Positions 15,450-22,962 of a DNA stretch of 39,789 nucleotides are shown one piece after another. The position numbers and the translations under genes are program-made. The DNA is taken from the NCBI GenBank assembly GCA_013359135.1, contig JABWCN010000041.1:1-39789 (forward strand), given 5' to 3'. Numbering within the stretch: position 1 is the stretch's first letter; every line of letters begins with the position of its first letter. The DNA is from Pseudobdellovibrionaceae bacterium (GTDB lineage Bacteria; Bdellovibrionota; Bdellovibrionia; Bdellovibrionales; Bdellovibrionaceae). The notes beneath the pieces are model-generated. The model was not told the DNA's origin. It saw nothing but the letters and a program-made list of their open reading frames with translations, and ran no database searches.

Positions 15450-16037
15450 ATGTCAGACACTAATTTAACGAAACAAAACTGGGAATTACCCGGTGGTTTA
15501 TTCATCTGGATTATTTCTGTTCACGAGACTTTATTATTTTTTATTTCATTGGCTATTTTCAAATATCAAAAATCAACAGACACAGTACTTTTTAGTCAAG
15601 AAAGCAGCTTCGTGAATCTTTCCCAGGGTACCTTTTATAGTGTCTTACTTATTGGCAGCGGTTGGGCTATTGCGGAAGCCCAATCGAAATATACAATATC
15701 TAGGAGAGGCACAGGAAGGGCTGCAAAAAATTATCACCTATTGGGTTTGGTTCTAGGAATTGCATTCTTAAGTCTAAAAATTTTCGACTTTGCAGATAAA
15801 ATCAAAATTAATAAAAAGTTTGGCGACGATGCTTTTTGGACCTTCTATTGGTTCTTAAATAGCTTTCATTTTTTTCATGTCTTAGTGGGTATAATTTTTC
15901 TTATTTTCCTATTCTTTAAACTAAGAAAAAAACCTGAAAATAAAGACATCGAGTTATTCAACTCCGTCGCCATTTTTTGGCACGCTTGTGACATCATCTG
16001 GATATTGCTCTTTGCAAGCCTATACATTGGGAACTAA
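15450..16037 (+). CDS. norE: NorE-type heme-copper oxidase subunit III-like protein
   Basis: This is a 195-residue membrane protein with five predicted helices, of the cytochrome oxidase subunit III superfamily. NorE members accompany nitric-oxide reductase and support its activity without carrying cofactors. The start PGGLFIWIISVHETLLFF matches the NorE N-terminus. The C-terminus contains WFLNSFHFFHVLVGIIF and FWHACDIIWILLF, the usual subunit III helices. The ATG at 15450 is preceded by AGGTGG. NorF-like follows after one base. No NorB or NorC gene is visible in the window, so the reductase itself must be elsewhere or absent. The subunit III superfamily is certain; NorE rather than CoxC rests on length, start motif and context. 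Confidence 0.82.
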   Translation: MSDTNLTKQNWELPGGLFIWIISVHETLLFFISLAIFKYQKSTDTVLFSQESSFVNLSQGTFYSVLLIGSGWAIAEAQSKYTISRRGTGRAAKNYHLLGLVLGIAFLSLKIFDFADKIKINKKFGDDAFWTFYWFLNSFHFFHVLVGIIFLIFLFFKLRKKPENKDIELFNSVAIFWHACDIIWILLFASLYIGN

Positions 16038-16038
16038 T

Positions 16039-16248
16039 ATGAAACTTAAACTAACTTTCTTATTTTTGCTTACTCTTTTGGTCATCAGTCTTTACACACA
16101 CTCTCTATTTATTTTAGCACTGATTGTCTTTTCAAAAATAGCACTTATCCTTTTCAATTTCATGGAACTTAATGAGTGTGATCTTCTAATTAAAATTAGC
16201 TTGATATCTTTCTTTTTCCTTGGAACCGGACTGATTATATTTCTATAG
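16039..16248 (+). CDS. norF: NorF / subunit IV-like small membrane protein
   Basis: This 70-residue protein has two or three hydrophobic segments. The position directly after norE (one base between stop and ATG) and the central FNFMELNE segment fit NorF or the prokaryotic cytochrome oxidase subunit IV family, in which two to three helices and an F-x-x-M-E turn are typical. It probably stabilises the NorE-associated complex. Such short hydrophobic proteins are easily misassigned, so the symbol rests mainly on gene order. Confidence 0.6.
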   Translation: MKLKLTFLFLLTLLVISLYTHSLFILALIVFSKIALILFNFMELNECDLLIKISLISFFFLGTGLIIFL

Positions 16249-16308
16249 CTTTTTTTTTAAAAAACAAGATGCCTTGATAAATTAACTTTCAAAAGATATC
16301 CTATCACA

Positions 16309-17379
16309 ATGAATCAAAGATGGTATTCACTAGGTTTTGTTTCTTTACTTTTAACTTTACTCTTGGGAATACTTTATCGTTTTCAATTTGCAGGTATCAG
16401 TTTTTCAATTTTAAATTCAATTAATTTACACCAGGCTCATACGCATATGGGCTTTTATGGTGCTATGGCCGCACTCGTTTTTTTTGTTCTATCGAAAAAT
16501 GTCACAGCCCTTGATAAAGCTCCCCATTTTTGGGCATATTTTTTCCTACTTTTTGGCAGCTTTTTAGGTTTTTTGTTTGATGGGTACAATATTTTTACGA
16601 AAATTTTTTCTTTTTTAATTTATCTCTACTGGCTTTATTTTGTCTATAATTTTTATAAATTCATGGCTTTAGAGACTAACTCCAAAAAATGGATGAAAAT
16701 TTCATTTTATTCTTTGCTGATAGCTGCTTTATTCCTAATTTTGATAATTTATATAGCTAGATACGAATCTACAAATTTAATTAATTCTATAGTTAAAGGA
16801 TTTTTATTGATGCTACTCCTTGGCTTTTTTACTCCAATAGCCTTGCGAAAACTTGATTACATGCCTCCACCCCCCTGGATATGGCTGACATTGACAAGCC
16901 TTGCCGCTATTGGCATTAGCTTTTCAATTTTATCAGTTTTGAATCCTTTGTCACTTGGAACTCTCGGTATACTTGTTTTAGTAAAGCAAAGAAAAAACTT
17001 TGGTAAATTTAACTTATCCAACTGGTCACATTATCTTTGGCTTCTGCAATCATTAGGTATGATTTTATATAATTTACCGATTTTAAAAAAATCGCACTTT
17101 GTTGACATTGCAAGTCTCCATTTTTTGATTTTAGGCCCAATAACAACAAGCTTTATAGAATTTCAAAGCGTAAAAATTAAAAATACTTACATATTAACTT
17201 TTCTATTTTTTATTTATACACTAATTACAATCGATCCGATTTTTCACAGATTACTATTTTGGAATCCGGACTTAAATCATTTCATTGCTGCTTGTGTGGG
17301 AATTGCTTTAATCCTTATTTTACTTGTAAATCTACTTTTAGTTTCAATCCAAAAAAAATATTCCATTAGCAAGTTGTAG
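16309..17379 (+). CDS. Polytopic membrane protein with HQAHTHMGFYG motif, nitric-oxide cluster
   Basis: This 356-residue, very hydrophobic protein has about eleven predicted helices. At the end of the first loop it carries H41, H44 and H46 in LHQAHTHMGFYG. Further histidines occur near the C-terminus (HFLILGPITTSF, and HRLLFWNPDLNHFIA). Similar L-H-A-H-x-H segments occur in uncharacterised multi-helix proteins and recall heme ligation in heme-copper oxidase and NnrS-type proteins. It follows norF by 60 bp on the same strand, so it is probably co-expressed. I do not recognise a named family; a heme-binding role is an inference from histidine placement and neighbours. It is too short and lacks the motifs to be NorB. 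Confidence 0.75.
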   Translation: MNQRWYSLGFVSLLLTLLLGILYRFQFAGISFSILNSINLHQAHTHMGFYGAMAALVFFVLSKNVTALDKAPHFWAYFFLLFGSFLGFLFDGYNIFTKIFSFLIYLYWLYFVYNFYKFMALETNSKKWMKISFYSLLIAALFLILIIYIARYESTNLINSIVKGFLLMLLLGFFTPIALRKLDYMPPPPWIWLTLTSLAAIGISFSILSVLNPLSLGTLGILVLVKQRKNFGKFNLSNWSHYLWLLQSLGMILYNLPILKKSHFVDIASLHFLILGPITTSFIEFQSVKIKNTYILTFLFFIYTLITIDPIFHRLLFWNPDLNHFIAACVGIALILILLVNLLLVSIQKKYSISKL

Positions 17380-17390
17380 GACGGGTTCAA

Positions 17391-17597
17391 CTATTCTTTT
17401 TTCTTTTTAGGTTTTGTTACATGCTTGTCAGAATTACGAAGAAAGAATCGGGGACTTTCCCATGTTTCTGTCCTCGACTCGTAAATTATTTTTGCTTGCG
17501 CGCGCCATATCAGTACCTGCAATTCTTGTAAGTTCATCGACAATAAAAGTGTTGCGACGATTCCGGCTGATATCACCATTAGTTTATCTAAGTTCAT
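17391..17597 (-). CDS. Small membrane-anchored protein downstream of the recombinase-domain gene
   Basis: This 68-residue protein starts at an ATG with a textbook GGAGG site five bases upstream. Its 5' end overlaps the 3' end of the recombinase-domain gene by 14 nt, so it is almost certainly translated with it. One hydrophobic helix at residues 7-21 (MVISAGIVATLLLSM) is followed by a charged cytoplasmic or periplasmic tail ending KPKKKKE. No family is recognised. Confidence 0.6.
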   Translation of the reverse strand: MNLDKLMVISAGIVATLLLSMNLQELQVLIWRAQAKIIYESRTETWESPRFFLRNSDKHVTKPKKKKE

Positions 17598-18120
17598 ACA
17601 GACCTCCGTTTTTGACTATTAAAATTTTCTGTTCAAATCGCTGCACGATATTTCTAACAGCAGCCCAGCTCCATTTTTTACCTTCACGCGATTTAACTTT
17701 ATGCTTATCTAATTCTTGATTTATCTGGTGTATGGTTCGACCGCCTGCCCACATGCGGTGAATCTTGAGCAACACAGGAAATTCAATTGGATGTTTAGTC
17801 AACGCCCCTTCGAAGTAACAGAACCCATAAAACGGTTTAGCACCCGATTTAGATCTTTGTTTCAACACAGCCGTTCTGGTTGTCACAACTATCGGTGGTC
17901 TGATGTTAATTTTCTGCTTTTTTAAGATCGCCAACACCTTCTGCTTTGAGCAGGAAAATAAACCGCCGATTTCCGAAGCGGAGCAGCCAGAGAGGTACTT
18001 TTCAACTATTTCCTTGGAATAATCAGGCTTTTCTGAGAGAGTGATCCTAGTGATTCCAAGGGGTTGCAATGGTTTGGATATTGGATTGCTTGGATCACCA
18101 TTTTTTGGGTTCTTACCCAA
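17584..18120 (-). CDS. HTH plus 'Recombinase' domain protein lacking a serine-recombinase catalytic domain
   Basis: This 178-residue protein has a HTH segment (YSKEIVEKYLSGCSASEIGG then LFSCSKQKVLAIL, about residues 34-66). A region resembling the Recombinase domain (Pfam PF07508) of large serine recombinases follows: KPFYGFCYFEG, then HRMWAGGRTIHQINQELDKH, then KKWSWAAVRNIVQ, at about residues 95-165. The catalytic N-terminal domain with its nucleophilic serine is absent, so it cannot cut DNA like a full recombinase. It may be a DNA-binding remnant or a repurposed regulator. The only start available is a TTG at 18120; just upstream, a short in-frame ATG-led stretch (six codons) is ended by a TGA, so the true start may have been lost. 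It appears less A+T-rich than its neighbours, which suggests transfer. Confidence 0.6.
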   Translation of the reverse strand: MGKNPKNGDPSNPISKPLQPLGITRITLSEKPDYSKEIVEKYLSGCSASEIGGLFSCSKQKVLAILKKQKINIRPPIVVTTRTAVLKQRSKSGAKPFYGFCYFEGALTKHPIEFPVLLKIHRMWAGGRTIHQINQELDKHKVKSREGKKWSWAAVRNIVQRFEQKILIVKNGGLYELR

Positions 18121-18193
18121 TTCTCAGTTTCTTCGCGAAACCATAACTGGTTCTCTGGTTCTTCTCATTAAACAGTATATCACGTAGCGCATA

Positions 18194-18292
18194 TCAATAA
18201 AAACAAGCATTTAGAGTTTTCAAACGATAGTTACCAAAGTTTTTAAATCCTCTTGCCCGCTTCTGCAGGGCTTTTGCATTTCCGTTAGTAGC
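18194..18292 (-). mobile_element. ISL3-type transposase C-terminal fragment (first)
   Basis: Reading leftward from 18292, the frame encodes NGNAKALQKRARGFKNFGNY followed by RLKTLNACF and a stop at 18196-18194. This pattern (NAKxxAL, RARGFKNFxNYR) is the C-terminal end of ISL3-family transposases. Only about 32 codons survive and no inverted repeats were seen. It is a dead fragment. Confidence 0.6.
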
Positions 18293-18353
18293 CTAAGTGA
18301 ACCCATTTGGCTCTTCGGCTCTTCTCCAAAGACAGGGGCAGTCAAGATTTCTG

Positions 18354-18506
18354 TTAGCTACAATATACTTTTACTCTGATTCTAAAGTTATTAAAATTAT
18401 GCATTTCGTAAGCTCGATTTTGTATCTCATCCATCCTTCGATGTAAACCCTCAGTTATTGAGGGAGAACCAATTTTTTGTCGGTTGTTAGAGTGATACTT
18501 GATCAT
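18354..18506 (-). mobile_element. ISL3-type transposase C-terminal fragment (second)
   Basis: A second frame ending at 18356-18354 reads SPSITEGLHRRMDEIQNRAY, then EMHNFNNFRIRVKVYCS, again like an ISL3 transposase tail (TEGLxxRMxxIQRRAYGxxNFxNFRxR). It differs from the fragment at 18194-18292, so two related elements or two copies have decayed here. Its upstream end runs into the 3' end of the acyltransferase gene, so that gene's stop codon may lie at a transposition scar. The short perfect hairpin at 18448-18464 (CCCTCA, loop, TGAGGG) lies inside it. Confidence 0.55.
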
Positions 18507-19251
18507 CAGCAAAAGCTAATGGATTAATTGATTTTACCCATTCTTTGTATTTATGATAAACTTCATCAACAGGACCTGGCTCACAGACTGGTCCTACATG
18601 AATCGTTAGTTTTCCGGGCTTGGCCCAGGGACTGCCCTTAGGCCACAGCTTGGTATTTCCATCTAGATAAAGAAATAAAATTGGTGTGTTGGTCTTTTCA
18701 GAGAAAATAGAGATACCTCTTTTAAATTCGTGAATTTTACCATCGGGGGAGCGTGTTCCTTCTGGGAATAGAATCATCCAAATACGATCTAAATTACCGA
18801 GTAAGTTTAAAATCAAATTAACGGCTTCACCTTTTCGATCTTTGCGATCAATGGGGATAGCGCCAAGACAGTGTTTAGAAAAAAAAGTAAAAAAAGGATT
18901 TGAAAAAAAGTAGTCTTTTGCAGCTGTAATGTAAAGGTTTAGCCAATATTGTGAAGGGATTGAGGCCGCAATTGAAGTTGCGTCCAAGTGGCTGCCGTGA
19001 TTAGAGATCAGTAATAGTTTAGGATATTTTTTATAGAGTTCTTGATAACTTGCACCTTTGGTTCTGAGTTGTATGTAGGTGCTAAAAACCACTTTCAGAT
19101 AAATGGACCAGGCAAAGCGAAAGAACATACTTGTCCAATCAATGGAACGAGTAAAAAGTGGTAAATGTTTAAGATAAGTGGGAAGTTGAGTCCATTGCTC
19201 GTTATCATACTTCCATGGTTTCATTTTTAGAGAGTCTTGATTATCCTTCAT
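18487..19251 (-). CDS. 1-acyl-glycerol-3-phosphate acyltransferase-type (PlsC-like) protein
   Basis: This 254-residue LPLAT-superfamily acyltransferase transfers an acyl chain to lysophosphatidate or a related lysolipid at the inner membrane. The catalytic motif I is NHGSHLD (HX4D, about residues 83-89). The acceptor-binding motif is FPEGTRS (about 163-169), with the later PILFLYLDG block present. The ATG at 19251 has AAGGG upstream. It lies 12 bp behind cdsA on the same strand, so consecutive phospholipid steps are probably encoded together: making phosphatidate, then CDP-diacylglycerol. The true substrate within the superfamily cannot be told from the sequence. Confidence 0.85.
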   Translation of the reverse strand: MKDNQDSLKMKPWKYDNEQWTQLPTYLKHLPLFTRSIDWTSMFFRFAWSIYLKVVFSTYIQLRTKGASYQELYKKYPKLLLISNHGSHLDATSIAASIPSQYWLNLYITAAKDYFFSNPFFTFFSKHCLGAIPIDRKDRKGEAVNLILNLLGNLDRIWMILFPEGTRSPDGKIHEFKRGISIFSEKTNTPILFLYLDGNTKLWPKGSPWAKPGKLTIHVGPVCEPGPVDEVYHKYKEWVKSINPLAFADDQVSL

Positions 19252-19263
19252 AGTTTTCCCTTC

Positions 19264-20184
19264 TTACTGAATCCAAAACATGACATAGTAATAAATGGGG
19301 GCTACAAAAATTAAACGATCCATTCGTTGTAAAAAATCACCTCGACCTAAAACAAAACCACCAACAATCTTAACTCCAGCATCACGGCGAACGACTGTCA
19401 TGACTAGATCTCCAAACATCCCTCCCAGAGAGGCAACAATACCTGCGGTGAGCCAGTATTTATCCGATTGATCAGGAAGAGCAAATCTCATGGCTCCAGC
19501 TAAAAAAAGAGTTAAAGCCATAGACATTAATGTTGACCCAAGGGTTCTCTTTGGATCGATACGACGAAACAAGCGATAGGATTTAAAATACCTACTGATC
19601 GCAAGATTAGTGTTGTCACAAAACTCAGTAAGTACGATTAAATATAGAATTTGATACAGACCATTTTGCAAATTCAAAATTAATCCAAGGTGCATGAAAG
19701 ACCAACCTAAGAAAATAAAAGACAGTAAAGTTATAGAAATATATTGAATCATTCGCTTATAGTTATTTCTTAGAATAGGAACCAAACAGCAACTTCCAAG
19801 AACTATCATGGGAATTTCGTTGTATAGAGTTAAACTATGAAAATAACTGCAAAGACCAAGAGCCATTATTCCTACGTAGCTAATAAGTACGAAATAGTTA
19901 CGATGATACATTCCCATAAGTTGAAAAAAAGCTTTCGCTCCGTATATGGACATGATTACGAGGACGATCAAGGGAGCTGGAAATGGAAATGAAAATATAA
20001 AAAATAAAAGAGGTGCTAAAAAAATCCAAGATTTAATGCTGGCCCATGCAGCTATAAAATAGTGATTTTTTTTTCTAAAAAAATAAACAATTAATCCAGA
20101 AATAAAAATAATACTCAAAACAATAATCGAAGTTTGCTTATAGATTGCATCAGTAAGTAATAAAGACGAAGATAAAAAGCCCAT
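19264..20184 (-). CDS. cdsA: Phosphatidate cytidylyltransferase (CdsA family)
   Basis: CdsA makes CDP-diacylglycerol from phosphatidate and CTP, the branch point for phospholipid synthesis. The protein has 306 residues and eight to nine predicted helices. The C-terminal signature is present in divergent form: FGDLVMTVVRRDAGVKIVGG, followed by GRGDFLQRMDRLIFVAP. The usual HGG preceding the DR is replaced by RGD, so it belongs to the divergent CdsA-like branch. Start: ATG at 20184 with AAAGGA. It lies between an NtrC-type regulator gene (17 bp upstream) and the acyltransferase gene. A second, canonical cdsA may exist elsewhere in the genome. Confidence 0.85.
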   Translation of the reverse strand: MGFLSSSLLLTDAIYKQTSIIVLSIIFISGLIVYFFRKKNHYFIAAWASIKSWIFLAPLLFFIFSFPFPAPLIVLVIMSIYGAKAFFQLMGMYHRNYFVLISYVGIMALGLCSYFHSLTLYNEIPMIVLGSCCLVPILRNNYKRMIQYISITLLSFIFLGWSFMHLGLILNLQNGLYQILYLIVLTEFCDNTNLAISRYFKSYRLFRRIDPKRTLGSTLMSMALTLFLAGAMRFALPDQSDKYWLTAGIVASLGGMFGDLVMTVVRRDAGVKIVGGFVLGRGDFLQRMDRLIFVAPIYYYVMFWIQ

Positions 20185-20201
20185 TTAAAATTCCTTTAGA
20201 T

Positions 20202-21581
20202 TTAACTCTCTTTACTATTGATTTGTAAGTCTTTGATCTTTTTGTAGAGATTAGACTTAGAAACCTTTAAAAGTTTTGCTGTATTCTCTATGTCTTGGGC
20301 ACATTGTTCAAGTGCTTCTTCAATGATGAATTTTTCAGCATTTTTTAAAAGCGTATCTAATCCCAGGCTAATTTCAGATAGATCCATCCCTAGAGGAATG
20401 ACAAGATCCTTAGTATTAATAGTCACAAGGGTTTTATTTAGAAGAGGAACCACGTCAATTTTTCTAATAATGGGCAGAGGTGAAGTTAAGCTCAGTTGTT
20501 CACAAATTCTTTTAAGTTCGCGCACGTTGCCAGGCCATGAGTACCTGGTTAACTCTTGTATTCCATCATCTGCAAAACTTTTGTTGCGTTTAGGTTTTTC
20601 CGTGCTTAAAAAATGAGTAGCTAATTCTACAATATCTTCCTTACGATTTCTAAGCGGTGGAAGTTCAATCTTTTGTGATGAAATACGATAGTAAAGGTCT
20701 TCGCGAAATAGTCCCTCTTGTATCATTTGCAATAAAGGTTTGTTAGACGCAGCAATGATACGAGTTTGTATTTTGATTGTTTCCTTAGCACCTACCTTTC
20801 TAATTTCACCGGACTCAAGAAAACGTAAAAGTTTAACCTGAAAACTCAGAGGCATAGCTTCAATTTCATCTAAAAATAAATCGCCTCCATGGGCAGCCTC
20901 GGTCAAACCAATTTTATTGCTATCAGCACCAGTAAAAGATCCTTTGAGGTGGCCAAACATTTCACTCTCGAAAAGAGTTTCTGGGATACTGGAAACATTA
21001 ACGGCAATAAAGGGGCGATCACTTTCTTGGTGATGCAAAAGTTTAGCGACAACTTCTTTTCCTGTCCCAGTCTCGCCCTCGATTAAAATTGGTTTTTTTT
21101 CTCCTTTAAGATCAGCTATCTGCTTTTTTATTTTTAGACTTAGCGGAGAACTTCCTATCCAGTGAATTAAGTGTTTACCGTGAGATTCGTGATCAAAATT
21201 ACGAATCATCCAGTGGGCTTGAATTTTTTCTAGAATGGAGTTGACCTCTTCAAGACTCAACGGCTTGGCCATAAATTTTTGAGCTCCAGCTAGAAGGCAA
21301 GCTTCCATAGTTTCACGATTAAGATCGCCAGACATAGCTACAATTTCTACATTTGGATCTTTTTTATGCAGATCTTCTATGACTCTGATACCAATAGGAT
21401 CTCTAGAGTTTTTGATCAAATGCATGTCAATAAAGGCAGCATGGAAAAACATATCCTTAGGAATTAGATTGGGGTCTTCAACACTCACTACTTTCCATGG
21501 TTTATTCAAGCAGGCTTTTAGCGCTTGATGTATTAAAGAATCATCATCGACAACAAGAAGTATAAATTCAAAATTTGACAT
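20202..21581 (-). CDS. NtrC-family sigma54-dependent response regulator
   Basis: This 459-residue regulator has three parts. The N-terminal receiver (about 5-125) has the phospho-acceptor Asp in AFIDMHL. The AAA+ domain (about 145-370) has Walker A GETGTGKE, Walker B GGDLFLDE and the sigma54-contact loop GSFTGA. The C-terminal Fis-type HTH contains IENTAKLLKVSKSNLYKKI. The GAFTGA loop has Ser at the second position, a change found in some working activators. No kinase gene is adjacent; the nearest are in the signalling island beyond serA. It probably heads the operon with cdsA and the acyltransferase, though I found no -24/-12 element for it to act on in the nearby gaps. Confidence 0.92.
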   Translation of the reverse strand: MSNFEFILLVVDDDSLIHQALKACLNKPWKVVSVEDPNLIPKDMFFHAAFIDMHLIKNSRDPIGIRVIEDLHKKDPNVEIVAMSGDLNRETMEACLLAGAQKFMAKPLSLEEVNSILEKIQAHWMIRNFDHESHGKHLIHWIGSSPLSLKIKKQIADLKGEKKPILIEGETGTGKEVVAKLLHHQESDRPFIAVNVSSIPETLFESEMFGHLKGSFTGADSNKIGLTEAAHGGDLFLDEIEAMPLSFQVKLLRFLESGEIRKVGAKETIKIQTRIIAASNKPLLQMIQEGLFREDLYYRISSQKIELPPLRNRKEDIVELATHFLSTEKPKRNKSFADDGIQELTRYSWPGNVRELKRICEQLSLTSPLPIIRKIDVVPLLNKTLVTINTKDLVIPLGMDLSEISLGLDTLLKNAEKFIIEEALEQCAQDIENTAKLLKVSKSNLYKKIKDLQINSKES

Positions 21582-21714
21582 ATTCTTAGAGTGTCTCAGG
21601 CAGAGACTTTATGCAAAGAATTAATGCTCGGAGTTAGTCATTTTTTTCTAAATAAAAAGTCAATTCAAGAGTTAAAATAAAAAACAGTTAATCTAACTAA
21701 AGCCTACAGTAGAA

Positions 21715-22962
21715 ATGGAAAATAAGAGTATGGACGTAAAAAAAAATCAAGATCATGAAAAAAATATTAAAATTCTATTAGTTGAAAATATTCATACCAT
21801 AGCTAAGACTCGTCTTGAAGAAGAGGGTTTTGAAGTTGATTTGATTTCCTATGCTCCTGGTGAAGACGAACTGATTGCAATGTTAAAAAAGTATCAAGTC
21901 CTTGGTATCAGATCAAAGACAGAAATCACCCAAAAAGTGATTCAAAATTCTCAACATTTGATTGCTATAGGCGCGTTCTGTATTGGTACTAACCAAATTC
22001 AATTACAAGAAGCAAAAAACTCTGGCATTCCTGTTTTTAATGCTCCTCATGCTAATACCAGAAGTGTGGCTGAGTTGGTAATTGCAGAAATGATTTCTTT
22101 ATCTAGGCAATTAGGTGACAGAAATATGAAAGCTCATGCCGGAGATTGGATGAAAACGGCAGAAGGTAGTAAAGAAGTCAGAGGTAAAGTCCTTGGAATT
22201 GTTGGTTATGGTCATATAGGGAGTCAATTATCAATCTTGGCTGAAGCCATGGGAATGAAAGTCATTTTCTATGACGTCATTAAGAAACTACCTTTAGGAA
22301 ATGCTCGAGCCATGAGAAGCATAGAGGAGCTTCTTGAAAATGCAGATTTTGTTAGTTTACATGTGCCAGAAACTCCCCAAACGAAAAATATGATAGCAGA
22401 AAAAGAATTATCCCTTATGAAAAAAGGAAGTTATTTGATCAATGCTAGTCGAGGAACAGTAGTAGTTATAGAGGATTTAGTAGAAGGTTTAAAGTCTAAG
22501 CATCTTGCTGGGTGTGCGATAGATGTTTTTCCCCATGAACCATCATCTAACAAGGAAAAATTTGAATCTCCACTTCAGGGTCTGAGTAATGTTATTTTAA
22601 CCCCACATATTGGTGGATCTACAGAGGAAGCGCAATACTCTATTGGGATAGAAGTTTCAGAAAGTTTTAGAAAATTTTTAAAAGTAGGATCAACAGCTGG
22701 AGCGGTGAATTTTCCTAATATTGATTTAATTCCTCAACAGGGTGTTAAACGAATTCAAAATGTTCATAAAAATGAACCAGGTGTACTTGGTGAAATTAAT
22801 GGAATTATTTCCAAGGCAGGAGCAAATATTCAGGGGCAATTTCTTTCCACTGATGAAAAAATAGGTTATCTTATTATGGATGTTGAGTCTGAGAATATAG
22901 AGAATTTGGTTAAAGATATTGAAAAATCATCTAGAAATATCAGAACGCGAGTAGTTTTTTAG
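21715..22962 (+). CDS. serA: D-3-phosphoglycerate dehydrogenase
   Basis: This enzyme catalyses the first step of serine synthesis, NAD-dependent oxidation of 3-phosphoglycerate. The 415-residue protein has the Rossmann motif GIVGYGHIGS (about 162-171). The catalytic trio is visible: Arg in INASRGT, Glu in DVFPHEP and His in LTPHIGGS. The C-terminal ACT domain (KNEPGVLGEINGIISKAGAN) binds serine as feedback inhibitor. The length matches the short E. coli-type enzyme. Two in-frame ATGs, at 21715 and 21730, are possible starts and neither has a strong binding site. Its 3' end overlaps the convergent hybrid kinase gene by 36 nt. Confidence 0.93.
   Translation: MENKSMDVKKNQDHEKNIKILLVENIHTIAKTRLEEEGFEVDLISYAPGEDELIAMLKKYQVLGIRSKTEITQKVIQNSQHLIAIGAFCIGTNQIQLQEAKNSGIPVFNAPHANTRSVAELVIAEMISLSRQLGDRNMKAHAGDWMKTAEGSKEVRGKVLGIVGYGHIGSQLSILAEAMGMKVIFYDVIKKLPLGNARAMRSIEELLENADFVSLHVPETPQTKNMIAEKELSLMKKGSYLINASRGTVVVIEDLVEGLKSKHLAGCAIDVFPHEPSSNKEKFESPLQGLSNVILTPHIGGSTEEAQYSIGIEVSESFRKFLKVGSTAGAVNFPNIDLIPQQGVKRIQNVHKNEPGVLGEINGIISKAGANIQGQFLSTDEKIGYLIMDVESENIENLVKDIEKSSRNIRTRVVF

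Noticed and set aside
16274-16287. FNR-like site upstream of the gene at 16309
   Set aside because: Two mismatches in the second half-site, and class II spacing would place the start site inside the gene.
17365-17410. Terminator after the His-motif membrane protein
   Set aside because: Only a five-base stem (AGTTG/CAACT) with a mismatch beside it; the T-rich stretch after it is coding on the other strand.
18448-18464. Hairpin CCCTCA-loop-TGAGGG as a terminator
   Set aside because: No T-run follows on the plus strand and only three T on the minus strand; it lies inside the second ISL3 fragment and reads as part of its coding sequence.
21582-21714. Sigma54 (-24/-12) promoter between the NtrC-type regulator and serA
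   Set aside because: No GG-N10-GC pattern in a TGGCAC/TTGC context was found in this gap.
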